Notes: generated by a model not told the origin, from the letters alone. A stretch of 64,000 nt of DNA from Collinsella sp. WCA1-178-WT-3 (M1) (GCF_009696325.1 NZ_VUME01000007.1:1-64000); one strand, 5' to 3'; positions 8,434 through 16,394 are shown, numbered from the stretch's first letter. Program-made: numbers and translations.

Positions 8434-8637
8434 ACCAGTGATCCTCCTTTATGGATCTGTGCCGCCCCGTGTCGTTCCGGGCGGCGTCGTACAGATTTGC
8501 CCAGCCTGCGTAAACCGCGCAGCCGGACATGGCGTTCTATCTTATCGCACCCGCGTCGATGTACCGCGAAAAAGTGGCTCCCGCTCAAAGACTTGACGGA
8601 GACGAAACAATTGGCGCACCGCACTGCCCGCCCGCGC

Positions 8638-8665
8638 TTGTCACGTGCGACAATGTGCCTACAAT
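8638..8665 (+). promoter_or_regulatory. Promoter of serB
   Basis: TTGTCA (8638-8643) and TACAAT (8660-8665) are separated by 16 bp, about 25 bp before the serB start. Confidence 0.7.
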
Positions 8666-8690
8666 ACAACCGCACTCGGAAAGGCCCACC

Positions 8691-9326
8691 ATGACTGCAC
8701 GCCTCATCGTTATGGATATCGATTCCACGCTCATCAACCAGGAGGTCATCGACCTGTTGGGCGAGGAGGCAGGCGTGGGCGGGCAAGTTGCGCGGATCAC
8801 CGAGCGCGCCATGCGCGGCGAGCTCGACTTTAAGCAGGCGCTCGAGGAGCGCGTGGGGCTGCTTGCCGGCCTGGACGAGAGCGTTTTCGAGCGCACCTTT
8901 GAGCGCGTGACGTTTACCCCCGGCGCACTGGAGCTTGTGCGCTCGGCGCACAGCAAGGGCTGGAAGGTCGGCGTGGTAAGCGGCGGCTTCCACGAGGTCG
9001 CCGACAAGATCGTAGCTGCCGCGGGCATCGATTTTTGCCTGGCCAACCGCCTGGAGGTCGTAGACGGCAAGCTCACGGGCAAGCTGGCGGCAGACATTGT
9101 GACCAAGGAATCCAAGCTCATCCAGCTACTGGATTGGGCGGTTGAGTGCGGTGTCGATATGGCCCATACCGTGGCGATCGGCGACGGCGCCAACGACATC
9201 CCCATGATTCAGGCCGCGGGCACGGGCATCGCATTTTGCGCCAAGCCCAAGACGCACGAAGCCGCTCCGTTTGCCATCGACGAGCGCAACCTGATGCTCG
9301 CCATGGACATCATCCTGCGTGACTAG
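8691..9326 (+). CDS. serB: Phosphoserine phosphatase
   Basis: A 211-residue HAD-family hydrolase catalysing the last step of serine synthesis, phosphoserine to serine. It shows the nucleophile motif DIDSTL near residue 9, VVSGGF (motif II), and GDGANDIPM (motif IV), with the SerB order and spacing. It lacks the ACT-like N-terminal extension of proteobacterial SerB. The ATG follows GGAAAGG and a good promoter. It is monocistronic as far as can be seen; the next gene has its own regulatory region. Confidence 0.93.
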   Translation: MTARLIVMDIDSTLINQEVIDLLGEEAGVGGQVARITERAMRGELDFKQALEERVGLLAGLDESVFERTFERVTFTPGALELVRSAHSKGWKVGVVSGGFHEVADKIVAAAGIDFCLANRLEVVDGKLTGKLAADIVTKESKLIQLLDWAVECGVDMAHTVAIGDGANDIPMIQAAGTGIAFCAKPKTHEAAPFAIDERNLMLAMDIILRD

Positions 9327-9365
9327 CCGATCCATCTAGCAACAGAATCAAATCCCCTATATCTA

Positions 9366-9399
9366 GTTTCCGAACAATTTTGTCTTAGTGTTCGGAAAC
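9366..9399. promoter_or_regulatory. 11-bp inverted repeat upstream of larB, candidate operator
   Basis: GTTTCCGAACA and its exact complement are separated by 12 bp, 45 bp before the larB start. The right arm overlaps a plausible -35 ahead of TAGACT (9415-9420). The TetR-family protein encoded at the end of the same gene group is a candidate binder. Confidence 0.5.
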
Positions 9400-9443
9400 A
9401 TACCCTTTGAGTGCTAGACTTTGCGCCGTCGAAGGGAAGATAT

Positions 9444-10226
9444 ATGGATAAGCGAGATCTTGAGCAGTTACTGAGCGATGTTGCCGACGGAGCAGTCACC
9501 CCGGCAGTCGCCCTTACGCGCATCCAAACGGCGCCAACCGCCGATCTGGGTTTTGCGCAGCTCGATCTTTCGCGCGGGGTGCGCCAGGGGGCCGGTGAGG
9601 TTGTCTACGGCGCCGGTAAAACCGCCGAGCAGATTGCCGCCATTATCAAAGCGCTGCGCGATGCCGGTCAGGAGCGCACCCTGGTTACGCGCCTGGATGC
9701 CGAAAAAGCAGCCCGCACCTCGGAGCTTCTCGACAACGGGATCGACCTGGGATATGTCCCGAACGCCCAGCTCGCCCTCGTGGGCGGTAAGCCCTCCCCT
9801 ACCGGTAACGGACGCATCGTTGTCGCCTGCGCCGGCACGAGCGACTTGCCCGTGGCCGAAGAAGCCGCGTTGACGGCCGAGTTCTACGGCAACGAGGTCG
9901 ACCGCCTCTACGACGTAGGTGTCGCCGGCCTGCACCGTCTGCTCGCGCATGCCGAGGAACTTGCCCAGGCACAAGTGGTCATCGCCATCGCCGGCATGGA
10001 GGGCGCGCTGGCGAGCGTTATCGGCGGTCTGGTAAGCTGTCCGGTCATCGCCGTTCCCACCAGCGTGGGCTACGGCGCGAGCTTTGGTGGCGTAGCCGCA
10101 CTGCTCGCCATGCTCAACTCCTGCGCCAGCGGCGTTTCGGTCGTCAATATCGACAATGGCTTTGGTGCCGCCTACCAGGCAAGTCTTATCAATCATCTGA
10201 GCGCCGGAACACCCTGCGCCCGTTAA
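9444..10226 (+). CDS. larB: Nickel-pincer cofactor biosynthesis protein LarB
   Basis: A 260-residue carboxylase/hydrolase that carboxylates the pyridinium ring of nicotinic acid adenine dinucleotide and cleaves the phosphoanhydride, the first step of the lactate racemase cofactor. The C-terminal half resembles PurE (AIR carboxylase), with VVACAGTSDLPVAEEA, GVAGLHRLL and CPVIAVPTSVGYG. The start is ATGGATAAGCGA behind GAAGGGAAGA. It is followed 10 bp later by larC, forming an operon. The enzyme it serves, larA, is about 4 kb away on the other strand. Confidence 0.93.
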   Translation: MDKRDLEQLLSDVADGAVTPAVALTRIQTAPTADLGFAQLDLSRGVRQGAGEVVYGAGKTAEQIAAIIKALRDAGQERTLVTRLDAEKAARTSELLDNGIDLGYVPNAQLALVGGKPSPTGNGRIVVACAGTSDLPVAEEAALTAEFYGNEVDRLYDVGVAGLHRLLAHAEELAQAQVVIAIAGMEGALASVIGGLVSCPVIAVPTSVGYGASFGGVAALLAMLNSCASGVSVVNIDNGFGAAYQASLINHLSAGTPCAR

Positions 10227-10236
10227 GGAGCATTCC

Positions 10237-11163
10237 ATGTCCAACCATCAGCATACGCTTATCATCGACGGCACCTCGGGCATCAGCGGCGATATGACCG
10301 TCGCGGCCCTGCTCGACCTGGGCGCCAGCGAGGAGCACCTGCGCGAACAGCTCGCCACGCTGCCGGTCGACGGCTTTACGATCGCCGTCACGCGTGCAAA
10401 CAAGCATGGTATCGACGCCTGCGACTTTGACGTTCATTTGGCAGAGGAGCTCGAGAACCACGACCACGATATGGCCTGGCTCTTTGGCAACGAAGCAGCT
10501 GCCGAGCACACGCACGAGCATGAGCACCATCATGACCATGGCGGGCATGAACACGAACACTGCCACGAGCATACGCACGAGCATGACCATGAGGCCCACG
10601 GCCATGACCACGAGGACCATCACCACGCCCACCACCATCACCACCGTTCTTTGGCGGACGTCACCGCCATCATCGACGGCTCACAGCTAAGCGATGGCGC
10701 CAAGCGTCGCGCGCTCGCCATCTTTACCGCACTCGCTGCTGCCGAGGCCAAAGCTCACGGCAAAACGCCCGACACCGTCATGTTCCACGAGGTGGGCGCT
10801 GTCGACTCCATCGTCGACGTCTGCTCTGTCGCCATCTGCCTCGACGACCTGGGCATTGAGGATGTTGTGGTCGAGTCGCTCTCCGAGGGCCACGGAACCA
10901 TCCGCTGCGCCCACGGCCTCATGCCCATTCCCGTCCCCGCTGTCGTCAACCTGTGCCAGGCAGGCAATATCGCCCTCACGCCTGCACCGGTCGCCGGCGA
11001 GCTCGTGACGCCAACGGGCGCCGCCATCGTCACCGCGCTGCGCACGTCCGACCAACTGCCCTCACGCTACCACATCGAAGCCGTCGGCTACGGCGCCGGC
11101 AAACGCCCCTACGAGGGTTGCTCCGGCACGCTCCGCTGTCTGCTCGTTCACGCGGACGCATAG
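10237..11163 (+). CDS. larC: Nickel insertion protein LarC, N-terminal (LarC1) part
   Basis: A 308-residue protein matching LarC1, the nickel-binding half of the CTP-dependent enzyme that inserts nickel into the pincer cofactor. The family start IIDGTSGISGDMT and the domain MFHEVGAVDSIVDV, IPVPAVVNL and GELVTPTGAAIV are present. Residues ~87-133 form a His-rich tract (about 26 His) fit to hold nickel. The protein stops after the VGYGAGK...LRCLLVH segment, where LarC1 ends in Lactobacillus. There LarC2 follows through frameshifting, but here a tetR gene begins two bases later and no LarC2 frame is present. Confidence 0.9.
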   Translation: MSNHQHTLIIDGTSGISGDMTVAALLDLGASEEHLREQLATLPVDGFTIAVTRANKHGIDACDFDVHLAEELENHDHDMAWLFGNEAAAEHTHEHEHHHDHGGHEHEHCHEHTHEHDHEAHGHDHEDHHHAHHHHHRSLADVTAIIDGSQLSDGAKRRALAIFTALAAAEAKAHGKTPDTVMFHEVGAVDSIVDVCSVAICLDDLGIEDVVVESLSEGHGTIRCAHGLMPIPVPAVVNLCQAGNIALTPAPVAGELVTPTGAAIVTALRTSDQLPSRYHIEAVGYGAGKRPYEGCSGTLRCLLVHADA

Positions 11164-11165
11164 CC

Positions 11166-11705
11166 ATGGATGCCCGCAAGGCAAAAAGCCGCGCTGCCAT
11201 CGTTGCGGCGTTCTCCGAGCTCCTGCGCGAAGAGGACTACGGCAAGATTACCGTCGGCGACATCATCGCTCGCGCCCATGTGGGTCGGGCAACGTTCTAC
11301 GGCCTCTTTAAGAGCAAAGATGACCTGCTCGCTGAGTTCGTGTGCGATATCTGCACCCATGCTCTCGACGATGACGGCACACCCCTCAATGACCCGCTCG
11401 TACAGGTCGAACATATCCTCAACAACCTCTGGGATCGTCGTCAGGGCGTACGCGCCCTCGTAGCCGGCGCCGGCTCGCGCGTCTTCGCCGACTGTCTCCG
11501 CAAGACCATCATGTCGCGCGCAGCCGAAACCGTCCCTGTCGACCCCGCAGGCCCCGCCAGCACCATGGATCGCAACTTCCTCCTCCACCACATAGCCTCA
11601 AGCTTCGTAGCCACCGTCCAATGGTGGGCCTGGCACAACTTCCAAGCAGATAAGGCCGACGTAGCCAAAGACTACCTCTCAGCCATAAAACCCCTCTTCA
11701 CCTAA
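11166..11705 (+). CDS. TetR-family transcriptional regulator
   Basis: A 179-residue TetR-type repressor. The N-terminal helix-turn-helix is clear (ITVGDIIARAHVGRATFYGLFKSKDDLL, ~25-55); the C-terminal ligand domain is not recognisable beyond the fold. The ATG lies two bases after the larC stop, so it is translationally coupled to the lar genes and probably autoregulates them, perhaps through the inverted repeat at 9366-9399. Ligand and target are inferred from position only. Confidence 0.85.
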   Translation: MDARKAKSRAAIVAAFSELLREEDYGKITVGDIIARAHVGRATFYGLFKSKDDLLAEFVCDICTHALDDDGTPLNDPLVQVEHILNNLWDRRQGVRALVAGAGSRVFADCLRKTIMSRAAETVPVDPAGPASTMDRNFLLHHIASSFVATVQWWAWHNFQADKADVAKDYLSAIKPLFT

Positions 11706-11932
11706 GTAAGAGGCTCATCCCAGAGCGTTGCCCCAACCCAAGGCGCCACGCATCCCAACGTGTCACTCGCACTTCAACGCCCCCCAACAGCAACAAGCCC
11801 CTCCCATCCAAATTCAGAAATATGTTGGGTTGCTTGTACGAACGCAACAAAGACCCTGCAGCTGGCCGCATGGGGTAACTTCCCAGCGCATTCCGCAGGA
11901 CGAAAGAACCCCCGCCGCACGAAGTGTGAACT

Positions 11933-11966
11933 GCCTCCCATTTCTTGGACATGAGAAATGGGAGGC
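11933..11966 (+). promoter_or_regulatory. Hairpin burying the transposase ribosome site
   Basis: GCCTCCCATTTCT pairs perfectly with AGAAATGGGAGGC around an 8-nt loop. The GGGAGG ribosome site of orfA is inside the right arm, five to six bases before the ATG at 11972, and the left arm lies within the terminal repeat. The same hairpin is at 248-281 in the other copy. Confidence 0.7.
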
Positions 11967-11971
11967 TTTTT

Positions 11972-12463
11972 ATGCGTGTCGACTTGAGGGTGAAGCACGA
12001 CATCGTGGCCAGGAAGGCGGCGATCGGGCTCTTCGAGCGAGGCCACGGCTCCGAGTCGGCGGCGAAGGCGCTGTCAGTCCCGCGCGACACCGTGAGACAA
12101 TGGCTCTACGTATACCGGTCGTTCGGAAGCGAGGTGCTGCTATCCATGGACGGCAAGCAGGCCAGGTACACATACGAGCAGAAGGTCGCCGCAGCCTCCG
12201 CCGTGGTCGACGGCGGCATGACGAAGGCCGAGGCGATGGCGGCGTTCGGCATAATGTCGATGTCGCCGCTCAAGAGATGGTGCGCGCTCTACCGCCGGGG
12301 CGGCGCGGAGGCCCTGCGCCCGAGGCCCAAGGGCCGGCCGAGCGGTTCCAAGGCGAGGCCGCGGACCCGCGAGGAGGAGCTCGAGGAGCGCTGCCGAAGG
12401 CTCGAGACCGAGGTGGCCTACCTAAAAAAATTGCGTGCCCTGGTCGAGAGGGACGGGCTCTGA
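11972..12463 (+). CDS. IS3-family transposase OrfA
   Basis: A 163-residue DNA-binding protein with two helix-turn-helix segments: one near residues 10-45 (SESAAKALSVPRDTVRQW) and one near 60-95 (TKAEAMAAFGIMSMSPLKRW). A C-terminal coiled coil (EEELEERCRRLETEVAYLKKL) acts as a leucine-zipper-like dimer module in the family. Alone it can act as a repressor; by -1 frameshift at 12424-12430 it becomes the N-terminus of the full transposase. The ATG before RVDLRVKHD is used because GGGAGG precedes it. Confidence 0.88.
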   Translation: MRVDLRVKHDIVARKAAIGLFERGHGSESAAKALSVPRDTVRQWLYVYRSFGSEVLLSMDGKQARYTYEQKVAAASAVVDGGMTKAEAMAAFGIMSMSPLKRWCALYRRGGAEALRPRPKGRPSGSKARPRTREEELEERCRRLETEVAYLKKLRALVERDGL

Positions 12464-13335
12464 CCAGGGCGAAGGTCGAGGCCGTGAGGGTCCTGCGCGA
12501 AGAGGGGCACGGGCTGGGGCGCCTGCTGGAATGCGCCGGCATGGCCCGGTCCAGCTACTACTACGCGCTGTCGCACCCGAAGGCCCCCACCAGGCCCGAG
12601 CTCTGGGAGGCCGCCGCCGAGATATTCTCGCGCACCGCCAACGGGTGCGGCCACAGGCAGATCGCCATGTGCCTGCGCGCCGAACGGGGCGTGCGCATAG
12701 CCGACAAGACGGCGCTCAAGATGATGCACGAGATGGGCATCAGCTGCGGGATCCGCCGCGAGACCGATTACCACAGGTACAACTCCTACAGGGGCAAGGT
12801 CGGAAAGACCTTCGAAAACGTCATCGGCAGGGACTTCGAAGCCGACGGGCCCTGGCAGAAGATGGGCACCGACGTCACCGAGTTCAAGCAGCCCTGGGGC
12901 AAGGCCTACTTCGCGCCGGTCTACGACTTCGGCAGCAAGGAGATCGTCGCCTGGTCCACGTCGCTGCACCCCAACATGGCTCAGCAGCACGAGCTGCTCG
13001 ACCAGCTCGTGTCCAAGAAGCCCAAGGGCTCCAGGCCGGTCCTGCACTCGGACATGGGCTGGCAGTACCAGCAGGCCGGTTGGTGCAGGCGGTTGGAGGA
13101 GGCCGGCGTGGTGCAGAGCATGTCCCGGAAGGGCAACTGCATCGACAACGGCGCGACGGAGCAGGTGTTCGGCCACATCAAGGACGAGTTCTTCCGCGGA
13201 AGGACGTGGCCGGACTTCGAGTCCTTCAAGGCGGACCTCGACGACTTCGTGGTCCATTGGAACACGAGGAGGCGCCAGGTTAAACTGAAGGGACTGACCC
13301 CGGAGGAGTTCCGGAGACAGTCCCTTGCGGCGTAG
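11972..13335 (+). CDS. IS3-family transposase OrfAB (frameshift product)
   Basis: The fusion transposase made when ribosomes slip back one base on A AAA AAA (12424-12430) near the end of orfA. The OrfB part (~300 residues) is an rve integrase catalytic domain with a DDE triad: Asp in MGTDVTEF, Asp in LHSDMGWQY, Glu in DNGATEQVFGHIKDEFF, with the family C-terminal WNTRRRQVKLKGLTPEEF. It cuts and joins IS ends through a circular intermediate. All key residues are present and no stop interrupts the fused frame. Confidence 0.88.
12424..12430 (+). other. Programmed -1 frameshift site
   Basis: A run of seven A arranged as A AAA AAA in the OrfA frame, at the orfA-orfB junction. This is the classical slippery heptamer of IS3-family elements; OrfB is open in the -1 frame from this point. 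Confidence 0.75.
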
Positions 13336-13456
13336 TTCTTATTTAAGCCGTCCAAGTTTTGGGGTGCAGTTCAGTGTGCAGCGGGGGTTCTTTCATGTCC
13401 GAGGACGCGCTGGGAAGTTACCCCATGCGGCCAGCGGACAACTATGTGGCCTTGGA

Positions 13457-14188
13457 CTAGAACATGCCCAAGAAACCGTGCACAAACAGCGCGGCCAGAG
13501 CGGCACCGATAAACGGAGCGATGCCAGGAACGAGCAGGCCGTACTTCCAGTTGTTGTCAGCCTTGTTCTTGATCGGCAGCACCTGATAGGCCATGCGAGG
13601 ACCAAGGTCGCGTGCCTGGTTCATGGCGAAGCCGGTGATGCCACCCATGCCCATGCCAACAGCCCAAACGATCAGGCCGACGCAGATAGCGAGCATCAGA
13701 ACGTTCTCGCCGGCGCGGCTAGCGACAGCAAGGATGGCGCTGATGAACACAAAGGTGCAGATAGCCTCACAGAAGAAGTTGCGAGCATAGTTCGTGCCCT
13801 CGGTGGTGGGGTTGGTCGAGAAGATGTTGCGCTGGGCAATGGGGTCGACGACGCCCTCGGAAGCCTTGAACTCATCGGCATACATAAACCAAGCGATTAC
13901 GGCGCCCACAAAGCCGCCGAGCATATCGGCAATCATGAAGGGGATGCAGCTGCTCCACGGCACCAGACCGACGATGCACTGGGCAAGCACCATAGCCGGG
14001 TTCATGCACACGGCGCCGCCAAAGACAAACAGGCAGACCGAGATGCCAAAAGACCAGGTGGTGATGGCAAACATGTGGCCGGAGCCCTGATACTTGGTGC
14101 CCTTAAGCACGGTATCGCAGTGTACGCCCACGCCAAAGATGATCATGAGGGCCGTTGCACCGAATTCGCAGAGGAGTTTGGTAAGCAT
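13457..14188 (-). CDS. larD: Aquaporin-family channel, LarD-like lactic acid channel
   Basis: A 243-residue MIP-family channel with six membrane helices and two half-helices. The first signature is normal (NPA at 63-65); the second reads NQA (190-192) followed by the conserved Arg193 and RDLGPR. It lies 49 bp after larA on the same strand. In Lactobacillus plantarum the lar operon carries larD, an aquaglyceroporin letting lactic acid cross the membrane, so the same job is inferred. General glycerol facilitation remains possible. The ATG follows AGAAAGATAAGG. Confidence 0.85.
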   Translation of the reverse strand: MLTKLLCEFGATALMIIFGVGVHCDTVLKGTKYQGSGHMFAITTWSFGISVCLFVFGGAVCMNPAMVLAQCIVGLVPWSSCIPFMIADMLGGFVGAVIAWFMYADEFKASEGVVDPIAQRNIFSTNPTTEGTNYARNFFCEAICTFVFISAILAVASRAGENVLMLAICVGLIVWAVGMGMGGITGFAMNQARDLGPRMAYQVLPIKNKADNNWKYGLLVPGIAPFIGAALAALFVHGFLGMF

Positions 14189-14237
14189 AAAACCTTATCT
14201 TTCTTGTCGGTTACAAACGATTCGTTTAGGCCGCGCG

Positions 14238-15515
14238 CTAGTGCTGAGCGACGACAACGCCCAGGCCATCGGGAATGACGGCTACCTTGGCATCGGCACC
14301 CTTCATTTCAAAGGCGAGCTTGAGCGCCTCCTCGAGGGTGTTGACCGGCGTCATATGCATATCCTTGAGCATCTGGTGATCGCACAGGTCGGTGACCATG
14401 ATCACAGGGTGATGCGCCAGGATGCGGGCAAAGATCTGGCTCGTCCACTGGTCGGGCAGGGTCTCCTCCTTAGGACGGTCGATGCAGGCGCGCTCAAACT
14501 CTGCCGGATCGTTGTCAGCGATGTTGTGATAGAAGCCCTCGCCACCGTGACCGTCGGCGCAACCGGCGACATCGATGATCACGCCGCCCTCGGGAAGTGT
14601 GGCCTCGGCAGCGCACATGCCCTTCACGGCCTGATAGACGTTCTGATCGAGCGGATAGCCACCGTTGGTGGTGATGGCAATCTCGCACTCGACGGGCTCA
14701 ACGCCGGCAAGGCTCTTCACGAACTCGCAGCCGGCCTCGTGCGCCTTGTGAATGTCGCCGGCAAAGGAGCCGATGACCTCGTGCTTGCCGTTGAGCACCA
14801 CGTTGAGCACAAAGGCAAGGTGAGCCATCTCGGCAGCGGCAAACATGTCCTCGCTCACGTGGTTGTGGCACAGGTTGCCGGCGCGCGAATGGGAATCGTT
14901 CACAAACTGGCCGTTGTGGTTGTACATGATGGTCTTATAGCTGGCGATGCCGGGCAGCACGGACTTGCGGCTGCCAGAAAAACCGGCAAAGAAGTGCGGC
15001 TCAATGAAGCCCTCGGCAAGCAGTAGATCGCAATCGGCGGCAATCTTGTTGATGATGCACTCGCCACCAGAAGGCAGAGTGCCGATCTTTTCCATCATGC
15101 TGTCGTCGGTCGCGACGTGCATGACAATTTCCTCGTTGGCAACGATCTCCTCGCCATACTTGTTGACGAGTTCCTCGTGTGTCGATGGACGATGCATACC
15201 CGTAGCAACCAGAATGCGAACGCGCGCCTCAGGCGCAGCGGAGTGGATGTGATGCAGCAGAATAGGCATCGTCACACGCGAGGGAACGGGGCGCGTATGG
15301 TCGGAGCTAATGATGACAATATCCTTCTTGCCAGCGCAAAGCTCCTCGAGCGAAGGCGATCCATAAGGGTTGGCAAGCGACTCCTCTACCAGCTCTTCCT
15401 GCGATTTTGCAGTCTTAAACTCGTTTTGATGACCTTCCATCACACCCGCGAAGTTCTTATCCTCGAGCTCCAGATGCAATGTCTTGTGGTCAAACGGCAG
15501 TTCACATTCAAACAA
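14238..15515 (-). CDS. larA: Lactate racemase LarA
   Basis: A 425-residue nickel-pincer enzyme interconverting D- and L-lactate. With a TTG start at 15515, behind GGAAGAGGG, the known catalytic and cofactor residues fall on the Lactobacillus plantarum numbers: His108, His174, Lys184 (covalent cofactor lysine in GFSGSRKSVLPGI) and His200. This supports the rare start over a longer frame. It heads an operon with the larD-like channel. It needs LarB, LarC and LarE; only larB and the first half of larC lie nearby. Use on a related 2-hydroxy acid cannot be excluded, but the active site looks typical for lactate. Confidence 0.93.
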   Translation of the reverse strand: MFECELPFDHKTLHLELEDKNFAGVMEGHQNEFKTAKSQEELVEESLANPYGSPSLEELCAGKKDIVIISSDHTRPVPSRVTMPILLHHIHSAAPEARVRILVATGMHRPSTHEELVNKYGEEIVANEEIVMHVATDDSMMEKIGTLPSGGECIINKIAADCDLLLAEGFIEPHFFAGFSGSRKSVLPGIASYKTIMYNHNGQFVNDSHSRAGNLCHNHVSEDMFAAAEMAHLAFVLNVVLNGKHEVIGSFAGDIHKAHEAGCEFVKSLAGVEPVECEIAITTNGGYPLDQNVYQAVKGMCAAEATLPEGGVIIDVAGCADGHGGEGFYHNIADNDPAEFERACIDRPKEETLPDQWTSQIFARILAHHPVIMVTDLCDHQMLKDMHMTPVNTLEEALKLAFEMKGADAKVAVIPDGLGVVVAQH

Positions 15516-15642
15516 TGACGAGCGCCCTCTTCCTTTCAACTGACACACTAGATAAACCGTTGGAAGGATACGCCGCTCACCGAAAAACACCACCGTCCAC
15601 CGAGTCGTTAACAAAACGTTCATATTTGACCCACAACAAAAC

Positions 15643-15670
15643 GGCCGCGATCCCAAGAGGGACCGCGGCC
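15643..15670 (-). terminator. Terminator-like hairpin upstream of larA
   Basis: A 12-bp GC-rich stem with one mismatch and AAGA loop, followed on the minus strand by GTTTTGTTG. It starts 15 bp beyond the stop of the doubtful frame at 15685-15990, suggesting that something is transcribed there. Confidence 0.6.
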
Positions 15671-15684
15671 TCCTGTCAAAGAAG

Positions 15685-15990
15685 CTATAGGCAGGGTGGA
15701 TTACGCAGCGCCGAGGCAAACATCAATCCTGTGGCATGCGCGTGTAAGCTATCTTGCATAAATAGGTCAATATACTGCATAGAATGACGCATTGGGTTTC
15801 GAACCGCAACATGGTAGCCCCCTCCGGAGCGTGCATTTTTGCGAGTATTCAGCATCGCAAGATAAGATTTTGGTGTCAAAAGTCTTTCAAAAGGTAGATC
15901 GTCCTCATGACTCGTCCCATCTGGATAACATGCGGCGAGAAACCAGCCATATATGAGCATCGCCAAGGCCCAATTGTCTTGCAAAATCAT
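15685..15990 (-). CDS. Hypothetical protein, possibly a gene remnant
   Basis: A 101-residue frame that I do not recognise. It contains a hydrophobic start (ALAMLIYGWFLAACY) and a basic middle; no domain is evident. Base composition here is visibly more AT-rich than in neighbours and the ATG lacks a clear ribosome site. A terminator-like hairpin follows it. It may be the tail of a decayed or imported gene; the remaining ~400 bp up to ppc show only repeats. Confidence 0.3.
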   Translation of the reverse strand: MILQDNWALAMLIYGWFLAACYPDGTSHEDDLPFERLLTPKSYLAMLNTRKNARSGGGYHVAVRNPMRHSMQYIDLFMQDSLHAHATGLMFASALRNPPCL

Positions 15991-16244
15991 CAACAAAGGC
16001 AGCGAGGGCCGGCTATGGCCTTATGCATCGATCTTTGGCTGCTGAAAACTCCGTTTTTTGCACGTCGCCCCAGGCACCACCCTCACCCAGCGGCCTTCCG
16101 CCGAAGCTGGACATCGCAGGGCCCGCCATATGTTTACTTTTAGGCACACTCCGCAGGACGCAAGAAGCCCTCGCCGCACTCCACGCTAAGCGCGAAGCGC
16201 GCCATTCTTCTCCTCAGCTTTAATTCCAGAGGACCGAGGACGAA

Positions 16245-16371
16245 GGGGCCCGACGGGTTTCCCTCTGAATGCATTCCGCAGCACGAAGCCCCCTTATCCG
16301 CAGCTCCGAAGGAGCAGGATAAGGGGGCTTCAAGTGCGAGGACGCATTCAGAGGGAAACCCGTCGGGCCCC
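16245..16371. ncRNA. Double-stem palindromic element (structured RNA or terminator candidate)
   Basis: The outer stem 16245-16272 pairs with 16344-16371 over 28 bp without mismatch. The inner stem 16285-16299 pairs with 16317-16331 over 15 bp and is capped by GCTCC-GAA-GGAGC. Between stems the strands read ATTCCGCAGCAC and AAGTGCGAGGAC. The IS-interrupted element at 11861-13435 has unrelated stems but nearly the same internal loop, with a compensated pair change. It lies just after the ppc stop, so one role could be ending that transcript. A degenerate similar loop (CTCCGCAGGACG) is at 16148-16159. Confidence 0.6.
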
Positions 16372-16394
16372 GGTGAGAGCCACAGGGCTATCGA

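Larger units (their letters stand above)
11927..13373 (+). mobile_element. Complete IS3-family element (IS150-like)
   Basis: A 1447-bp element. Imperfect terminal inverted repeats start TGAACTGC and share CCC and CTTGGAC blocks (11927-11952 and 13349-13373). A 3-bp GTG lies on both sides and fits the 3-4-bp duplication of the family. It carries overlapping orfA and orfB in the -1 relation with an A7 slippery run. It is inserted exactly in the loop of the long palindrome described separately. Both frames are open, so it looks active. Confidence 0.93.
11861..13435. repeat. Double-stem palindrome interrupted by an IS
   Basis: The left arm (11861-11915) and right arm (13381-13435) flank the insertion sequence. 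The outer stem 11861-11889 pairs with 13407-13435 over 29 bp with no mismatch; the inner stem 11902-11915 pairs with 13381-13394 over 14 bp. Between stems lie ATTCCGCAGGAC on the left and ATGTCCGAGGAC on the right. Without the IS the apex would be a short GAA-type loop. The element matches the architecture of 16245-16371. It sits between convergent tetR and larD, where a bidirectional terminator is expected. Confidence 0.8.

Noticed and set aside
10953-11165. LarC2 encoded by frameshift at the end of larC
   Set aside because: The overlapping frame leads into the TetR protein and shows no LarC2 sequence.
16140-16240. Third copy of the double-stem element
   Set aside because: The internal-loop sequence CTCCGCAGGACG is there, but I could not pair flanking stems; treated as a degenerate trace.
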